A stretch of DNA of 64,000 nt from Thalassospira sp. HF15 (lineage in GTDB: Bacteria > Pseudomonadota > Alphaproteobacteria > Rhodospirillales > Thalassospiraceae): assembly GCF_011806525.1 (NCBI RefSeq), contig NZ_JAAVKI010000006.1, forward strand, positions 124,001 to 188,000. The letters run 5' to 3'. Every line of letters begins with the position of its first letter. Within the stretch, counting starts at the first letter, position 1. Of this stretch, positions 7,295-16,600 are shown piece after piece. A program made the position numbers and the translations under genes. Below the pieces are notes generated by a model. The model was not told where the DNA came from and did no database searches. It saw nothing but the letters and a program-made list of their open reading frames with translations.

Positions 7295-8050
7295 TTACTC
7301 GGCCGCGTTGGTGGCTCCGGCGGCGCTGTTTTCGCCTTTGGCAAACTTGCGTGCCATATGATCGGCACGGGCCTGTTTCCAGTAATCGCGATCGACATAG
7401 ACGGTGGGGTCCTTGACGCGGGCCAGTTCAAGTGCCTCGCGCCGTTCGACACAGGTGCCGCACCGTCCGCAATGGGTTTCCCCGCCCTTGTAGCACGACC
7501 ATGTCAGATCGACCGGCACGCCAAGACGCCCGGCTTCAAGCGCGATATCGGCCTTTGAGACAGTGACAAATGGCGTATACAGCTTGACGTCCTTTACCCC
7601 TTCAAGGGCATGGTTCTGCATGGCCTGAAACGCATTGATGAAATCCGGACGGCAATCGGGATAGATGAAATGATCCCCGCCATGGACAGCCGTTGCAACC
7701 GCATCGGCCCCGGCACTGGCCGCGGCCCCAAAGGCCACCGACAGCATGATGGCATTGCGGTTGGGCACGACCGTGACGCGCATGGTTTCTTCGGCGTAAT
7801 GGCCATTGGGAACATCAATATCATCGCTGGTCAGCGACGATCCGCCCAGAAGGGCGCCCACCGGGGTCAGATCAACGATGTGATGTTTCACACCAAGATT
7901 GCGCGCGGCTCGGGCAGCGAAATCGAGTTCCTTTTTATGGCGTTGGCCATAATCAAATGAAATAAGGGAATGCAGTTTGTGCTCGGACGCGACCTTATAG
8001 GCCAGGGTTACGGAATCCAACCCGCCAGAGCAGACGACAATCGTCTTCAT
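7295..8050 (-). CDS. queC: 7-cyano-7-deazaguanine synthase QueC
   Basis: 251 residues. This ATP-dependent enzyme makes preQ0 from 7-carboxy-7-deazaguanine and ammonia. The PP-loop SGGLDS is at 8-13 and DYGQRH follows. The zinc site is C186, C194, C197 and C200 (WSCYKGG...HCGRCGTC). It is the first gene of the que operon. A preQ1-I-like riboswitch ends 10-15 bases before the start codon, so translation is probably shut off when preQ1 is plentiful. The C-terminal A/G/E-rich tail is longer than strictly needed for the fold. Confidence 0.95.
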   Translation of the reverse strand: MKTIVVCSGGLDSVTLAYKVASEHKLHSLISFDYGQRHKKELDFAARAARNLGVKHHIVDLTPVGALLGGSSLTSDDIDVPNGHYAEETMRVTVVPNRNAIMLSVAFGAAASAGADAVATAVHGGDHFIYPDCRPDFINAFQAMQNHALEGVKDVKLYTPFVTVSKADIALEAGRLGVPVDLTWSCYKGGETHCGRCGTCVERREALELARVKDPTVYVDRDYWKQARADHMARKFAKGENSAAGATNAAE

Positions 8051-8060
8051 GATGTTTAGT

Positions 8061-8092
8061 CTCTCGTGTTTTTAACCTGGTGCTACGACAGG
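8061..8092 (-). ncRNA. preQ1-I riboswitch (translational type) before queC
   Basis: On the reverse strand the RNA reads as an H-type pseudoknot. P1 is CCUG (8092-8089) with CAGG (8079-8076). The loop is UCGUAGCAC. An A-rich tail UUAAAAAC follows, then ACGA (8067-8064), which pairs perfectly with the loop's UCGU as P2. The loop C directly before the 3' strand of P1 corresponds to the ligand-recognising cytosine of preQ1-I switches, and the A-rich tail matches the class. P2 abuts the GAGAG Shine-Dalgarno (8065-8061), 10 bases before the queC ATG, so ligand binding should hide it. P1 is one pair shorter than in the best-known examples. Confidence 0.75.
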
Positions 8093-8232
8093 GGAAGGGG
8101 CATCCTTCCAAGGCTGCGCGGTTTGCCATGGCGGTCTTCAAAACGCAAGCAAAAATCCACGCATGCGGCCATGCGTGACGCGCAGGATTGCTTGGTTTTT
8201 TACGGAAATCCGCGATCAGGCAAGGTGTCTGG

Positions 8233-9126
8233 TCAGGCGCGTGTTCCGCTAAGTACATGAAAACAAATCGGGACCTGAAAATGGCCGTCTTCGATATAAG
8301 GGGCCAGCGTTTCAAACATCGCGGCATTGATCGCGCCGACTTCCATATCCGACGAATTGCGCAGGACATTGCCAAACAGCATGTCCATCTGCGGCTTCCA
8401 GAAGGGGGCGGTTTCGGGAATACGACCGGCCGGGCTGTGGCTGGTATCGGTGACATCGCTGAAACCGGCCTTTTTCAGGCGATCAGTGGCATGATCGACA
8501 TCGCCAAAGCCAAACGGATCAAGCCCGGCTGCATCGAACCCGATGCCAAGGATATTGCCCAGAACTGCGTCCATCGCCGCAAAAAGTGGATTGTCCACCA
8601 AGGGGGCCCAAACCATGAAAACCGCCTTGCCGCCGGGGCGCAGAACGCGGAAAGCCTCACGCAGGGCCTGATCGGGATCATCGCAAAACATCACGCCAAA
8701 GCGACAGGACACGACATCAAAGGACTGGTCCTCAAAGGGCAGCTTTTCCATATTGGCCGGAACGGCCGTAATGTTGGAAATGTCTTCTTCCAGGGCGCGT
8801 TCGACAAGGGCATCGCACATGTCTGGTACGATGTCGGACGCGGTCACCTTGCCCGATACACCGGGAATGTTGACCCGGTCTTCTGCACTGCCACCGCCAA
8901 GGGCACGGGCAAAGGAAAAGGCCGGCTCACCGACCCCGGATGCCAGATCGAGAACGTCAAGCGGAGCACCGTGACGCTTTGCCGAAAGGCCTTCAAGATC
9001 GGCGGCCTCAATCATATGCCGATTGATTTTTTCAGCTGCTGGGGCAAGCCGTTCGGCCCAGGTAATCCAGTCGGTCGAAAGGTTTTGCCAAGTCTCGGAT
9101 GTCTTGTCGGGTGATGGCGTGGTCAT
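8233..9126 (-). CDS. Class I SAM-dependent methyltransferase (UbiE/Methyltransf_11 type)
   Basis: 297 residues from ATG 9126 (MTTPSPDK, with AAGGGAAG about 10 bases upstream). Motif I VLDLASGVGEP lies at about 58-68, the acidic second strand at ASDIVPDMCD, motif II in FDVVSCRFGVMFCDDP, and the FRVLRPGGKAVFMVW post-II loop follows. This is the layout of small-molecule methyltransferases such as UbiE relatives. Substrate is unknown. It is 183 bases upstream of queC on the same strand, but the riboswitch in between suggests a separate que transcript. Confidence 0.85.
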   Translation of the reverse strand: MTTPSPDKTSETWQNLSTDWITWAERLAPAAEKINRHMIEAADLEGLSAKRHGAPLDVLDLASGVGEPAFSFARALGGGSAEDRVNIPGVSGKVTASDIVPDMCDALVERALEEDISNITAVPANMEKLPFEDQSFDVVSCRFGVMFCDDPDQALREAFRVLRPGGKAVFMVWAPLVDNPLFAAMDAVLGNILGIGFDAAGLDPFGFGDVDHATDRLKKAGFSDVTDTSHSPAGRIPETAPFWKPQMDMLFGNVLRNSSDMEVGAINAAMFETLAPYIEDGHFQVPICFHVLSGTRA

Positions 9127-9214
9127 GGTCGGTCTGCTTCCCTTTGGGTTTGGCAATGACCATAGACGCAAACATGGCATGCTTTAAAGGGTGTTTTGCA
9201 GTGCAATGCAGACG

Positions 9215-9243
9215 AAAAGCCCCGCGCGCCATTGCGCGGGGCT
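9215..9243 (-). terminator. Rho-independent terminator after flagellin A
   Basis: A perfect 10-bp stem AGCCCCGCGC / GCGCGGGGCT (9218-9227 with 9234-9243), loop of six. On the reverse strand it is followed by TTTT. It lies 27 bases beyond the flagellin A stop codon. Confidence 0.85.
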
Positions 9244-9269
9244 CCCTACGCGCGCTAGACGGCGGCTCT

Positions 9270-10607
9270 TCAACCTTCCAGCAGGCGTAACAGGTTCTGG
9301 CGCATTTCACTGATGCGCCCGAGCATTGCAACGCTTGTTTGGGTCAGGATTTGGTTGGAGGCCTGGTTGGTCAGCTCTGCGGCAATATCCAGATCAAGCA
9401 AGCTGGAGCGTGCGTCTTTGACATTTTCAAGTGTCGCAGCAAGGTTGGAGCCGGCAACGTCGAGACGGTTCTGATTGGCGCCGATATTCGTGCGGGCCCG
9501 CTGGATGTCATCAATGGCGCGCGTGATGGTATCGAGTGCCTTGCGCGCCTTGACCGATGTGGTAATGGCATCCTTGCCAAGATCATCAAGGCTTTTTTCG
9601 GTGCCATTTGCACCCGCACCAAGGGCAGCAGCATCGACAGCCGTCATCGAAATCGAAACCTGGTCACTGGCGGTGTTGCCGCCGCCGACCTGCAGGTAAA
9701 CCCGGTCAGACAGTTTGGTGCCCTGATCCTCAAGCACCGAGAATACCGGGGTGGACCCAAACAGCTGTGTCGTGGTGGAGCCATCCGCCCCCGCACCGTC
9801 AGATCCTTGCGTCAGGGCGTTTGCGATCGTGCTGCCGATATTGAAGTTCAGATCAACTTTCACCCCGACATTGTCGAAATCAAGCGACAGTTTTTCGCTG
9901 ACTTCAAGCGCCTTGGTGCCGCCGGTTGCGTAATCGGTGATATCGATGCTTTGGCTTCGATCCACTGAGGCGCCATCAATTTCAGCCGCAGCACTGAGCA
10001 TGACCCTGTCGCCAATCTTGATCAGATCAAGTCGAAGCTGGTTGTCACCAAGTCCGTCACCGGTGTCATCGCCCGCCCAATAATTGTCCTTGGTAATGGT
10101 AAAATTGGAAAAGCCATTGGCATGGGAAAGCGCATTGGCGCTGCCACCCGTTTTCAAATCCGAATAATCAAGCGAGACATCACTGCCATCGCCCAACAAC
10201 TGGATGCCGTTGAAATTGGTCGAGGATGCAATGCGATTGATCTCGTTGCGTAACTCGATGAATTCGTCATTGAGAAAACCCCGTTCGGAGTCCGAGAGGT
10301 GTTCTGATGCGGACTGAACGGCCAGCGTTTTCATGCGCACCAGCACGCCATCAATGGTGGCCATGCCACCATCGGCGATTTGCAGCATGGAGTTGCCGTG
10401 ACCGATATTGACAATCCCGGATGTAATCGCCGAGGCCGTCGAATTCAGGCGCGCGCCGATGGCCAAAGAAGTGGCATCATCGCGTGCAGATACTACGCGC
10501 TTTCCCGATGCCAGCTTGGCAAGCGATCTGTTCGTCGCTTCCTCGGCGCGTGCGAGATTGCGGTGAGCAAGGTTCGCCGCATGATTGGATATGATATTTG
10601 ACGCCAT
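9270..10607 (-). CDS. Flagellin A
   Basis: 445 residues. The conserved N-terminal D0/D1 helices are present (MASNIISNHAANLAHRNLA..., KLASGKRVVSARDDATSLAIGARL), as is the C-terminal D1/D0 region (ARTNIGANQNRLDVAGSNLAATLENVKDARS, LTNQASNQILTQTSVAMLGRI..NLLRLLEG). The central 170-370 region is variable and surface-exposed. It is secreted by the flagellar type III apparatus and forms the filament. It is a close paralogue of flagellin B at 10960-12294, same strand, each with its own leader and terminator. Confidence 0.95.
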   Translation of the reverse strand: MASNIISNHAANLAHRNLARAEEATNRSLAKLASGKRVVSARDDATSLAIGARLNSTASAITSGIVNIGHGNSMLQIADGGMATIDGVLVRMKTLAVQSASEHLSDSERGFLNDEFIELRNEINRIASSTNFNGIQLLGDGSDVSLDYSDLKTGGSANALSHANGFSNFTITKDNYWAGDDTGDGLGDNQLRLDLIKIGDRVMLSAAAEIDGASVDRSQSIDITDYATGGTKALEVSEKLSLDFDNVGVKVDLNFNIGSTIANALTQGSDGAGADGSTTTQLFGSTPVFSVLEDQGTKLSDRVYLQVGGGNTASDQVSISMTAVDAAALGAGANGTEKSLDDLGKDAITTSVKARKALDTITRAIDDIQRARTNIGANQNRLDVAGSNLAATLENVKDARSSLLDLDIAAELTNQASNQILTQTSVAMLGRISEMRQNLLRLLEG

Positions 10608-10613
10608 GTAGCA

Positions 10614-10672
10614 GTTCCTACCTGAACAAGCAAAAAAACGGTGGCGGCGTTTAGGGACCTCTACGTGAGGTC
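10614..10672 (-). promoter_or_regulatory. Flagellin A 5' leader: conserved hairpin and Shine-Dalgarno element
   Basis: Two elements are shared with the flagellin B leader. The first is a 6-bp hairpin GACCUC-ACGUA-GAGGUC (10672-10656) 48 bases before the ATG. The second is the 14-mer GTTCAGGTAGGAAC (10627-10614), which contains the ribosome site inside a possible GUUC/GAAC mini-hairpin. In Caulobacter flagellin mRNA leaders are bound by the regulator FlbT; a similar role here is inference. Confidence 0.6.
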
Positions 10673-10749
10673 ATCTGAGAAAAATCTTAATTAGATAAAT
10701 ATGAAATTGCAACAGATAATATTAGAAATGACTCATTAACAAGTCATTG

Positions 10750-10765
10750 AAAGATAGCTATCTTT
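10750..10765. promoter_or_regulatory. 16-bp perfect palindrome upstream of flagellin A
   Basis: AAAGATAGCTATCTTT is its own reverse complement and lies about 145 bases upstream of the flagellin A start, in AT-rich DNA next to another inverted repeat. It could be an operator for a dimeric regulator; no protein can be assigned. Confidence 0.35.
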
Positions 10766-10911
10766 TAGTCTCCTATGCCAAAGGAGGGGTTTGAAATTCT
10801 ATTTTCTGCGGGTGGTTTCTTTGGAAAAAAGCAAGCCCCTGTCGGGGAGGACACGGCCGTTGAAAAGCCACCTGTCACGTTAAGTCGGCGTATACAGGTG
10901 CAAAACCAAAG

Positions 10912-10935
10912 AGCCCTGCGATGCTTCGCAGGGCT
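10912..10935 (-). terminator. Rho-independent terminator after flagellin B
   Basis: A 10-bp stem AGCCCTGCGA / TCGCAGGGCT with a four-base loop, 25 bases after the flagellin B stop. On the reverse strand it is followed by CTTTGGTTTTG, a moderate T-run. Confidence 0.75.
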
Positions 10936-10959
10936 TGGAAGTCTGGCTGGTCAGCAGTT

Positions 10960-12294
10960 TTAACCTTGCAGCAAGCGCAACAGGTTTTGTGGCATCTGCT
11001 GGGCCTGTGCCAGCATGGCAATACCTGACTGAACCAGAATTTGTTTCGAGGTGAAGTTGGTCATTTCCGACGCCACGTCGAGGTCAAGCAGGGTGGAGCG
11101 GGCATTTTCGATATTCTCGATCATAGTCGAAAGATTTTGCCCCGCGAAATCCAAGCGGTTCTGATAGGTGCCGACATTGGCGCGTGCGCGCTGCAAATCA
11201 TCAATCGCACGGGTGACAGCCTCAACCGCGTCCTGGGCGTTTGCCGCAGTGGCGATGGCATTGGTGCCAAGATCCTCAAGGCTTTCGGCCGAGCCGGTTG
11301 CACCTGTGCCAAGCGTGGCGCTGTCGACCGACTGGAAGGAAACCGAAAGCCGGTCATTTGATGTATTGCCTGCACCGACCTGGAAAGAGATATCATCGGC
11401 AAGCTTCTGACCGTTATCCGCACTCATTTCGACATTATTGCCAAAGCCGATAACCTGGGTCGTCGCCTGACCATCCGCACCCGCGCCGTTCGAGCCAAGG
11501 GTGATGGTGTCTGCAATGATGCCACTGATGTTCGAATTCAGATCAAGGCTGAGCCCGAGTTCATCAAAATCAAGGGTTAATCCGTCGCCGGGGCTAAGCA
11601 CCTGTGAACCACCCGTGCCATAATCGGTAATGTCGAGCGACTGGGTGCGGTCCGTGGCCCCGTCAATCAGGGCGGAAATCGTCAGGATGACGGTCGTTCC
11701 CATCTTCTCCAGATTGACCAGGAAAGAGTTATCCGTGACACCGTTATCATTGGCGTCGGTCGCCCAGTAGTTGTTGTCGGTGATCGCGAACCGGTCAAAA
11801 CCGTTGGCCGGGCTCAGCGCTTCAGCCGCACCACCAGTGGCAAACTCGGCATAATTAAGCGATACATCGCCGCCATCGCCCAGAAGCTGAATGCCATTGA
11901 AATTGGTCGAGGATGAAATCCGATTAACCTCGTCACGGAGCTGCGTGAATTCATCATTGAGAAAGCCGCGCTCGGTATCGGAAAGGTTGCCGGACGATGC
12001 CTGCACCGCAAGGGTTTTCATGCGTACCAGAATGTCATCGATGGTTGCCATGCCGCCATCGGCAATCTGTAACATCGAATTGGCCTGCCCGACATTCACG
12101 GCTGCGGTCTTCAAGGCTTCTGCGGTGGCGCGGAGCCGGGCCCCAATCGCCATCGAGGCCGCATCATCGCGCGCCGATACAACCCGCATTCCCGAGGAAA
12201 GCTTGGCAAGCGAACGGGTCGCCGCCGCATCTGACGCTGTCAGATTGCGATGCGCAAGGTTCGCCGCATAGTTTGAGATGATGTTCAAAGCCAT
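10960..12294 (-). CDS. Flagellin B
   Basis: 444 residues. The N-terminal MALNIISNYAANLAHRNLT..., KLSSGMRVVSARDDAASMAIGARL and the C-terminal NVGTYQNRLDFAGQNLSTM..., MTNFTSKQILVQSGIAMLAQAQQMPQNLLRLLQG are standard flagellin D0/D1 regions. The middle diverges from flagellin A more than the ends do. Two adjacent flagellin genes with separate leaders and terminators suggest a filament built from more than one subunit, as in several alphaproteobacteria. Confidence 0.95.
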   Translation of the reverse strand: MALNIISNYAANLAHRNLTASDAAATRSLAKLSSGMRVVSARDDAASMAIGARLRATAEALKTAAVNVGQANSMLQIADGGMATIDDILVRMKTLAVQASSGNLSDTERGFLNDEFTQLRDEVNRISSSTNFNGIQLLGDGGDVSLNYAEFATGGAAEALSPANGFDRFAITDNNYWATDANDNGVTDNSFLVNLEKMGTTVILTISALIDGATDRTQSLDITDYGTGGSQVLSPGDGLTLDFDELGLSLDLNSNISGIIADTITLGSNGAGADGQATTQVIGFGNNVEMSADNGQKLADDISFQVGAGNTSNDRLSVSFQSVDSATLGTGATGSAESLEDLGTNAIATAANAQDAVEAVTRAIDDLQRARANVGTYQNRLDFAGQNLSTMIENIENARSTLLDLDVASEMTNFTSKQILVQSGIAMLAQAQQMPQNLLRLLQG

Positions 12295-12298
12295 CGTT

Positions 12299-12358
12299 GT
12301 TCCTACCTGAACCTGAAAACAGGGCCAAAGCCACTGTCAAGTCGCTCTACTTGAGCGA
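12299..12358 (-). promoter_or_regulatory. Flagellin B 5' leader: conserved hairpin and Shine-Dalgarno element
   Basis: The hairpin UCGCUC-AAGUA-GAGCGA (12358-12342) starts 47 bases before the ATG, virtually the same spacing as in flagellin A. The 14-mer GTTCAGGTAGGAAC (12312-12299) is identical to that of flagellin A. Three of six stem pairs differ between the two genes but remain paired. Confidence 0.6.
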
Positions 12359-12478
12359 TTAGTATGAGGAATTTACGATATGTTTGATCGCGACGCAACT
12401 GTTAATAGAGTTTGATGGTTTGTAAAAACCTCAAAGTTTTTTCTGTCTGGCATCTGTGTATAAAATCGTCGGCAAACA

Positions 12479-12514
12479 CAAAAAAAGCAGTAGCAGAAAA
12501 CCCTGCCACTGCTT
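12479..12514 (-). terminator. Rho-independent terminator after the DUF5610-like gene
   Basis: The stem AAGCAGTAGCAG / CTGCCACTGCTT (12485-12496 with 12503-12514) has one A-C mismatch, and on the reverse strand it runs into a T-rich tail of six or more. It lies 30 bases after the stop codon at 12545. Confidence 0.8.
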
Positions 12515-12544
12515 TCGATATCTTGGCCTAGACCGGAACTATGA

Positions 12545-13216
12545 TCAGCCGTTAGTGCCGTAACGCGGGGTGTTGCGCTGGGCATTGCTGCCAGCTTCGG
12601 CGTAGGCTTGGCTTGCCTGTGCGGTCTGGGTGACCTGCGATTGCAGGACCTGTTCATCGCGTTCCGGCGTTGCTGCCTCACCCGCTTCTTCTGACGCGCT
12701 GCTGTTATAAAGCTCGGTCAGGCGCTGCTCGATGCTTTGCAGGCCTTCATTGAGGCGGTCTTCGGTCTCGGAGATATTGCCGTTGATTTCGTCATTGAGT
12801 GCGCCCAATCCATCAAGGATTTCACGCGCATCTTCAAGACCGGCCTGAATGCCTTCGCTGGCCTGATCGAAAATCTCGCGGGCTTCGGCCTCTGAACTTG
12901 CGTTGGATGCAATCAGATCGCCGACACGGGCAAGAATACGGTCTGCGACGGCTTCTGGCGTGAAGTGGTTCGGATCAACGCCCTGGATCGACAGGCCGGT
13001 TGATTGCAGGCTTTCATTGATCGCAGCAACGATATTGTCGGCCGACAGGCGGACGGCGGATTCAGATGAAAGCGAAACAGACGTCGCAGATGCAAATGCA
13101 GATGCGCCATTGTTTCCGGTTTTCTCAGAATCACTTTGGCCCGGCAAATAGGATTGCGCCGAGCGACCAGATGCCCCGGATTGTTGGGATGACAGACCAC
13201 CAATGGTGATATCCAT
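12545..13216 (-). CDS. DUF5610-like, flagellum-associated protein
   Basis: 223 residues from ATG 13216, which has a strong AGGGAGGA site. The N-terminal 70 residues are Ser/Gln/Gly-rich and disordered. The core (about 85-185) is helical, with FTPEAVADRILARVGDLIA, EIFDQASEGIQAGLEDAREILDGLGAL and an ISETEDRLNEGLQSIEQRL helix. This resembles DUF5610, a domain I recall from proteins encoded near flagellar genes, which fits its place just upstream of the flagellins. There is no signal peptide. The domain name is from memory and should be treated as probable. It has its own terminator. Confidence 0.6.
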   Translation of the reverse strand: MDITIGGLSSQQSGASGRSAQSYLPGQSDSEKTGNNGASAFASATSVSLSSESAVRLSADNIVAAINESLQSTGLSIQGVDPNHFTPEAVADRILARVGDLIASNASSEAEAREIFDQASEGIQAGLEDAREILDGLGALNDEINGNISETEDRLNEGLQSIEQRLTELYNSSASEEAGEAATPERDEQVLQSQVTQTAQASQAYAEAGSNAQRNTPRYGTNG

Positions 13217-13604
13217 AAACGTCCTCCCTGGACGGAATGCGTTAAGCACGGTGCTGACAATCAGCACGTTTGCAAGCAGTATCGCACGGTCATTGTGTGC
13301 GCAAACAACCACTTGGCGAATTTCACCGTGTAATATGGCATGGAAAGGCGCAAAAATCCAGTGTTGTTGTTCGGATCAGGTCAGGGTTGGTGGTTCGCTG
13401 TGAACAGGATTGCATGCCGTGCGGTTCAGGATGGACAGTCGATGTTGGTAAAAATCGTCGGATTTTCGCCGGATTTGTCGCGATCTGATGTTGCACGTCG
13501 ATCAAAGCGCGCTTATGAACACTGCATAAGTTTATGTTTAAACCCATTCGGGTTTTGCTGGCGCGGCCTTGGGCCGGCGCCTCAGCCCGATAGGCAGGAG
13601 TTGA
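13217..13604. other. Gap between the DUF5610-like gene and leuS
   Basis: 388 bases between divergent genes. I see no credible coding frame. The last 70 bases contain a small hairpin AAACCC-ATTC-GGGTTT followed by T (13540-13556), a GC-rich imperfect stem (about 13560-13582), and the AGGCAGGAG ribosome site of leuS. Promoters of both genes must lie here, but no -35/-10 pair with good spacing stands out. Confidence 0.4.
13540..13556 (+). promoter_or_regulatory. Small hairpin in the leuS leader
   Basis: AAACCC / GGGTTT forms a 6-bp stem with loop ATTC, followed by a short T-run (TTTT overlapping the stem), about 50 bases before leuS. It resembles a weak intrinsic terminator and could act as an attenuator. 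No leader peptide rich in leucine codons is visible. Confidence 0.25.
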
Positions 13605-16600
13605 TTGAGCGTGGCGAACTATCAGGAAAGTGCGCAGGAATTTGAAAAGCGCTGGCAGGCATATTGGCGGGAAAACGATACCTATCGCACGCCAAATCCC
13701 GGCGATGCCGATTTCGACGCAAGCAAAAAGAAAAGCGTCATCCTGGACATGTTCCCATACCCAAGCGGGGTTGGCCTGCATATCGGGCATCCGCTGGGCT
13801 ATATCGCGACCGATGTAAAGGCACGGTTCGAGCGCATGCGCGGCAAGAACGTTCTGCATTCCATGGGCTTTGATGCCTTTGGCCTGCCGGCAGAGCAGTT
13901 CGCAATTCAGACCGGTCAGCATCCGCGCATCACGACCGAAGCCAATATTGAAAACATGCTGCGTCAGCTTCAGGTCATCGGCCTTGGCCATGATCCGCAT
14001 CGTCGTTTCGCCACGACCGATATTGACTATTACAAATGGACGCAATGGATCTTCCTGCAGCTGTTTAACAGCTTCTATGACCCCACGGTTGAATGGAAAG
14101 GCCCGCAGGGGCAGGTGATCAGTGGTCGTGCGCGCCCGATTGCCGAGCTGCGCCCGCTTTTGGAAAGTGGTGAATGGCTGCTGGACGAAGATGGCGTGCC
14201 GCAGCCGAAATCGGTCATTGGCGAAGGTACGAAGGCCGAAGGCAAAGATATTGATCGCGCGATTGATCGCGGGCGTCTGGCCTATGTCGATGAAGTGCCG
14301 GTCAACTGGTGCCCGATGCTGGGCACGGTTCTGTCGAACGAGGAAGTCACCAACGAAGGCAAGTCCGAACGTGGGGATTACCCGGTTTATAAACGCCCGC
14401 TGAAACAGTGGATGTTGCGCATTACCGATTATGCCGACCGTCTGGTGGCCGATCTTGAAGGGCTGGACTGGCCGAATGGCGTGGTCGAGATGCAGAAGGG
14501 CTGGATCGGCCGTTCTGTCGGTGCGCGGGTGAATTTCCCGGTCAAGCTGTCCGATGGCGCGGATGACAAGATCGCGGTCTATACCACCCGCCCGGATACC
14601 ATCTTTGGCGCGACCTATATGGTGCTGGCACCGGAGCATCCGCTTGTTGATAAGCTGGTGGCCGAAGACAAGAAGGCCGACGTTGCCGCTTATCGCGCGC
14701 AGGCGTCCGAGCTTAAGGCCGTCTCGGCCAAGGATGATGCCGAGCGTGAAAAGACCGGTGTGTTCATTGGCGCACATGCGACCAACCCGGTCACTGGCGA
14801 AGAAATCCCGGTCTGGATTGCCGATTATGTCCTGATGGGCTATGGCACCGGCGCGATCATGGCAGTTCCGGCTGGTGATCAGCGCGACTTTGAATTTGCC
14901 CATAAATTCGATCTGCCGATCAAGGCAACCACCAAGCCGTCCGATGCGTGGCTTAAAGACAACGCCCCGGCAGATGCCGTCGATGCCGATGCTGCAACGC
15001 TGCTTGCGCGCTATGAGGCAGAGCCTGGCGCCTTTAAACTGGCCCAGGTTGAGGTTGGCGAGACGATCAATTCCGCCAATGACGAGGTGTCGCTCAACGG
15101 GCTTTCGACCCCGGATGCCAAGGCAAAGATCATCGAATGGATGGAAGCCAAGGGGATTGGCCGTGGTCGCGTGCAGTACAAACTGCGTGACTGGCTGTTC
15201 TCGCGTCAGCGCTATTGGGGGGAGCCGTTCCCGGTTCTGTTCGACGTTGAGACCGATCAGGTGCACGGCATTGCCGACGCCGCCCTTCCGGTTGTTTTGC
15301 CGGAAATGACCGATTTCAAACCGAAATCCAACGAAGACCCGAATTCCGAACCGGAACCGCCGCTGGCACGTGCCAAGGACTGGATGGAAGTCACAGGCAT
15401 CGTCCTTGCCGATGGATCGGTCCTGCCGGTTGAGGCCGAAGTCGGTTCAACATACGCCCATGACGGGGCGGAGTATGAGGTGCGCGCGTTCAAACGTGAT
15501 GCCAACTCCATGCCGAACTGGGCCGGGTCTTGCTGGTATTATCTGCGCTATTTCGATGCCAAGAATGATGCCAAGTTTGCATCTGATGATGCGGCGGCCT
15601 ACTGGGCGAGCAGCACGGATGCGAATGGCGATGCGCTTCCGGGTGCGGTTGACCTTTATGTTGGCGGTGCGGAGCATGCGGTGCTGCATCTTCTGTATTC
15701 GCGTTTCTGGCATAAAGTCCTGTTTGACCTTGGCTATGTCGCAACGCCGGAACCGTTCCAGAAGCTGTTTAACCAGGGCATGATTACGGCCGATGCCTAT
15801 ACCGATGCGCGCGGTGTTTATGTCGACATCCATGATGTTGAAATGCGCGATGTCGATGGCAAGAAGGTTCCGTTTAATGCCAAGACCGATGAACAGTTGA
15901 TCACGGTGCCGGGCAAGATGGGCAAGCGTTATAAAAACGGTATCCCGCCCGAGGAAATCTGCGACCAATACACCATCGATACGTTCAGAACGTACGAGAT
16001 GTATATGGGGCCGCTTGATAGCTCCAAACCTTGGCAGTCAGATGCGATTGTCGGCATGATGCGCTTCCTTTCCAACGTCTGGAAAGTCACGACCCAGATG
16101 GAACGCACCGATAACGTTGATGGCAAGATCGAAACGCTTCTGCATAAAACCATCGCCAAGGTGACCAAGGACGTGGCCGACCTTCGCCATAACACGGCGA
16201 TTGCAGCCCTCATCGAACTGACCAATGCGCTGACCAAGCAGAATGCCGTGCATGATGATCATGCCAAGGCATTGGCGCTGATGGTTGCGCCGTTTGCCCC
16301 GCATCTGGGCGAAGAGTTGATGAGCCGGATGGCCGCAGACGAGTTTGCTGCCAAGAAATCGGTGATCAAGTTCGACTGGCCGGCATTCGATGCCGAGAAA
16401 GCCAAGGATGATGAATTTGAAGTCCCGGTTCAGGTCAATGGCAAGAAGCGTGGCTCTGTCATGGTCGCAGCCGATGCCGATCAGGCAACGGTCGAGGCGC
16501 TTGCCAAGGCGGATGACAACGTTGCCCGCCATCTTGACGGCAAGGAGATCGTCAAGGTGATCTATGTCGCCAAGCCGACCCCAAAACTGGTCAATATCGT

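Larger units (their letters stand above)
10608..10959. other. Intergenic region between the two flagellin genes
   Basis: This 352-base region holds the flagellin A leader (10614-10672), an AT-rich upstream stretch, an inverted repeat AATGACT / AGTCATT (10727-10733 and 10742-10748, 8-base spacer), the perfect palindrome at 10750-10765, and the terminator of flagellin B (10912-10935). I could not fix a sigma-28 or sigma-54 promoter by eye. Confidence 0.5.

Noticed and set aside
10775-10963. 62-residue forward frame between the flagellin genes
   Set aside because: No ribosome site, and it overlaps the flagellin B terminator.
13323-15266. A 647-residue open frame antisense to leuS
   Set aside because: It is produced by the codon bias of leuS on the other strand; it has no ribosome site, no recognisable domain and overlaps a strongly conserved enzyme.
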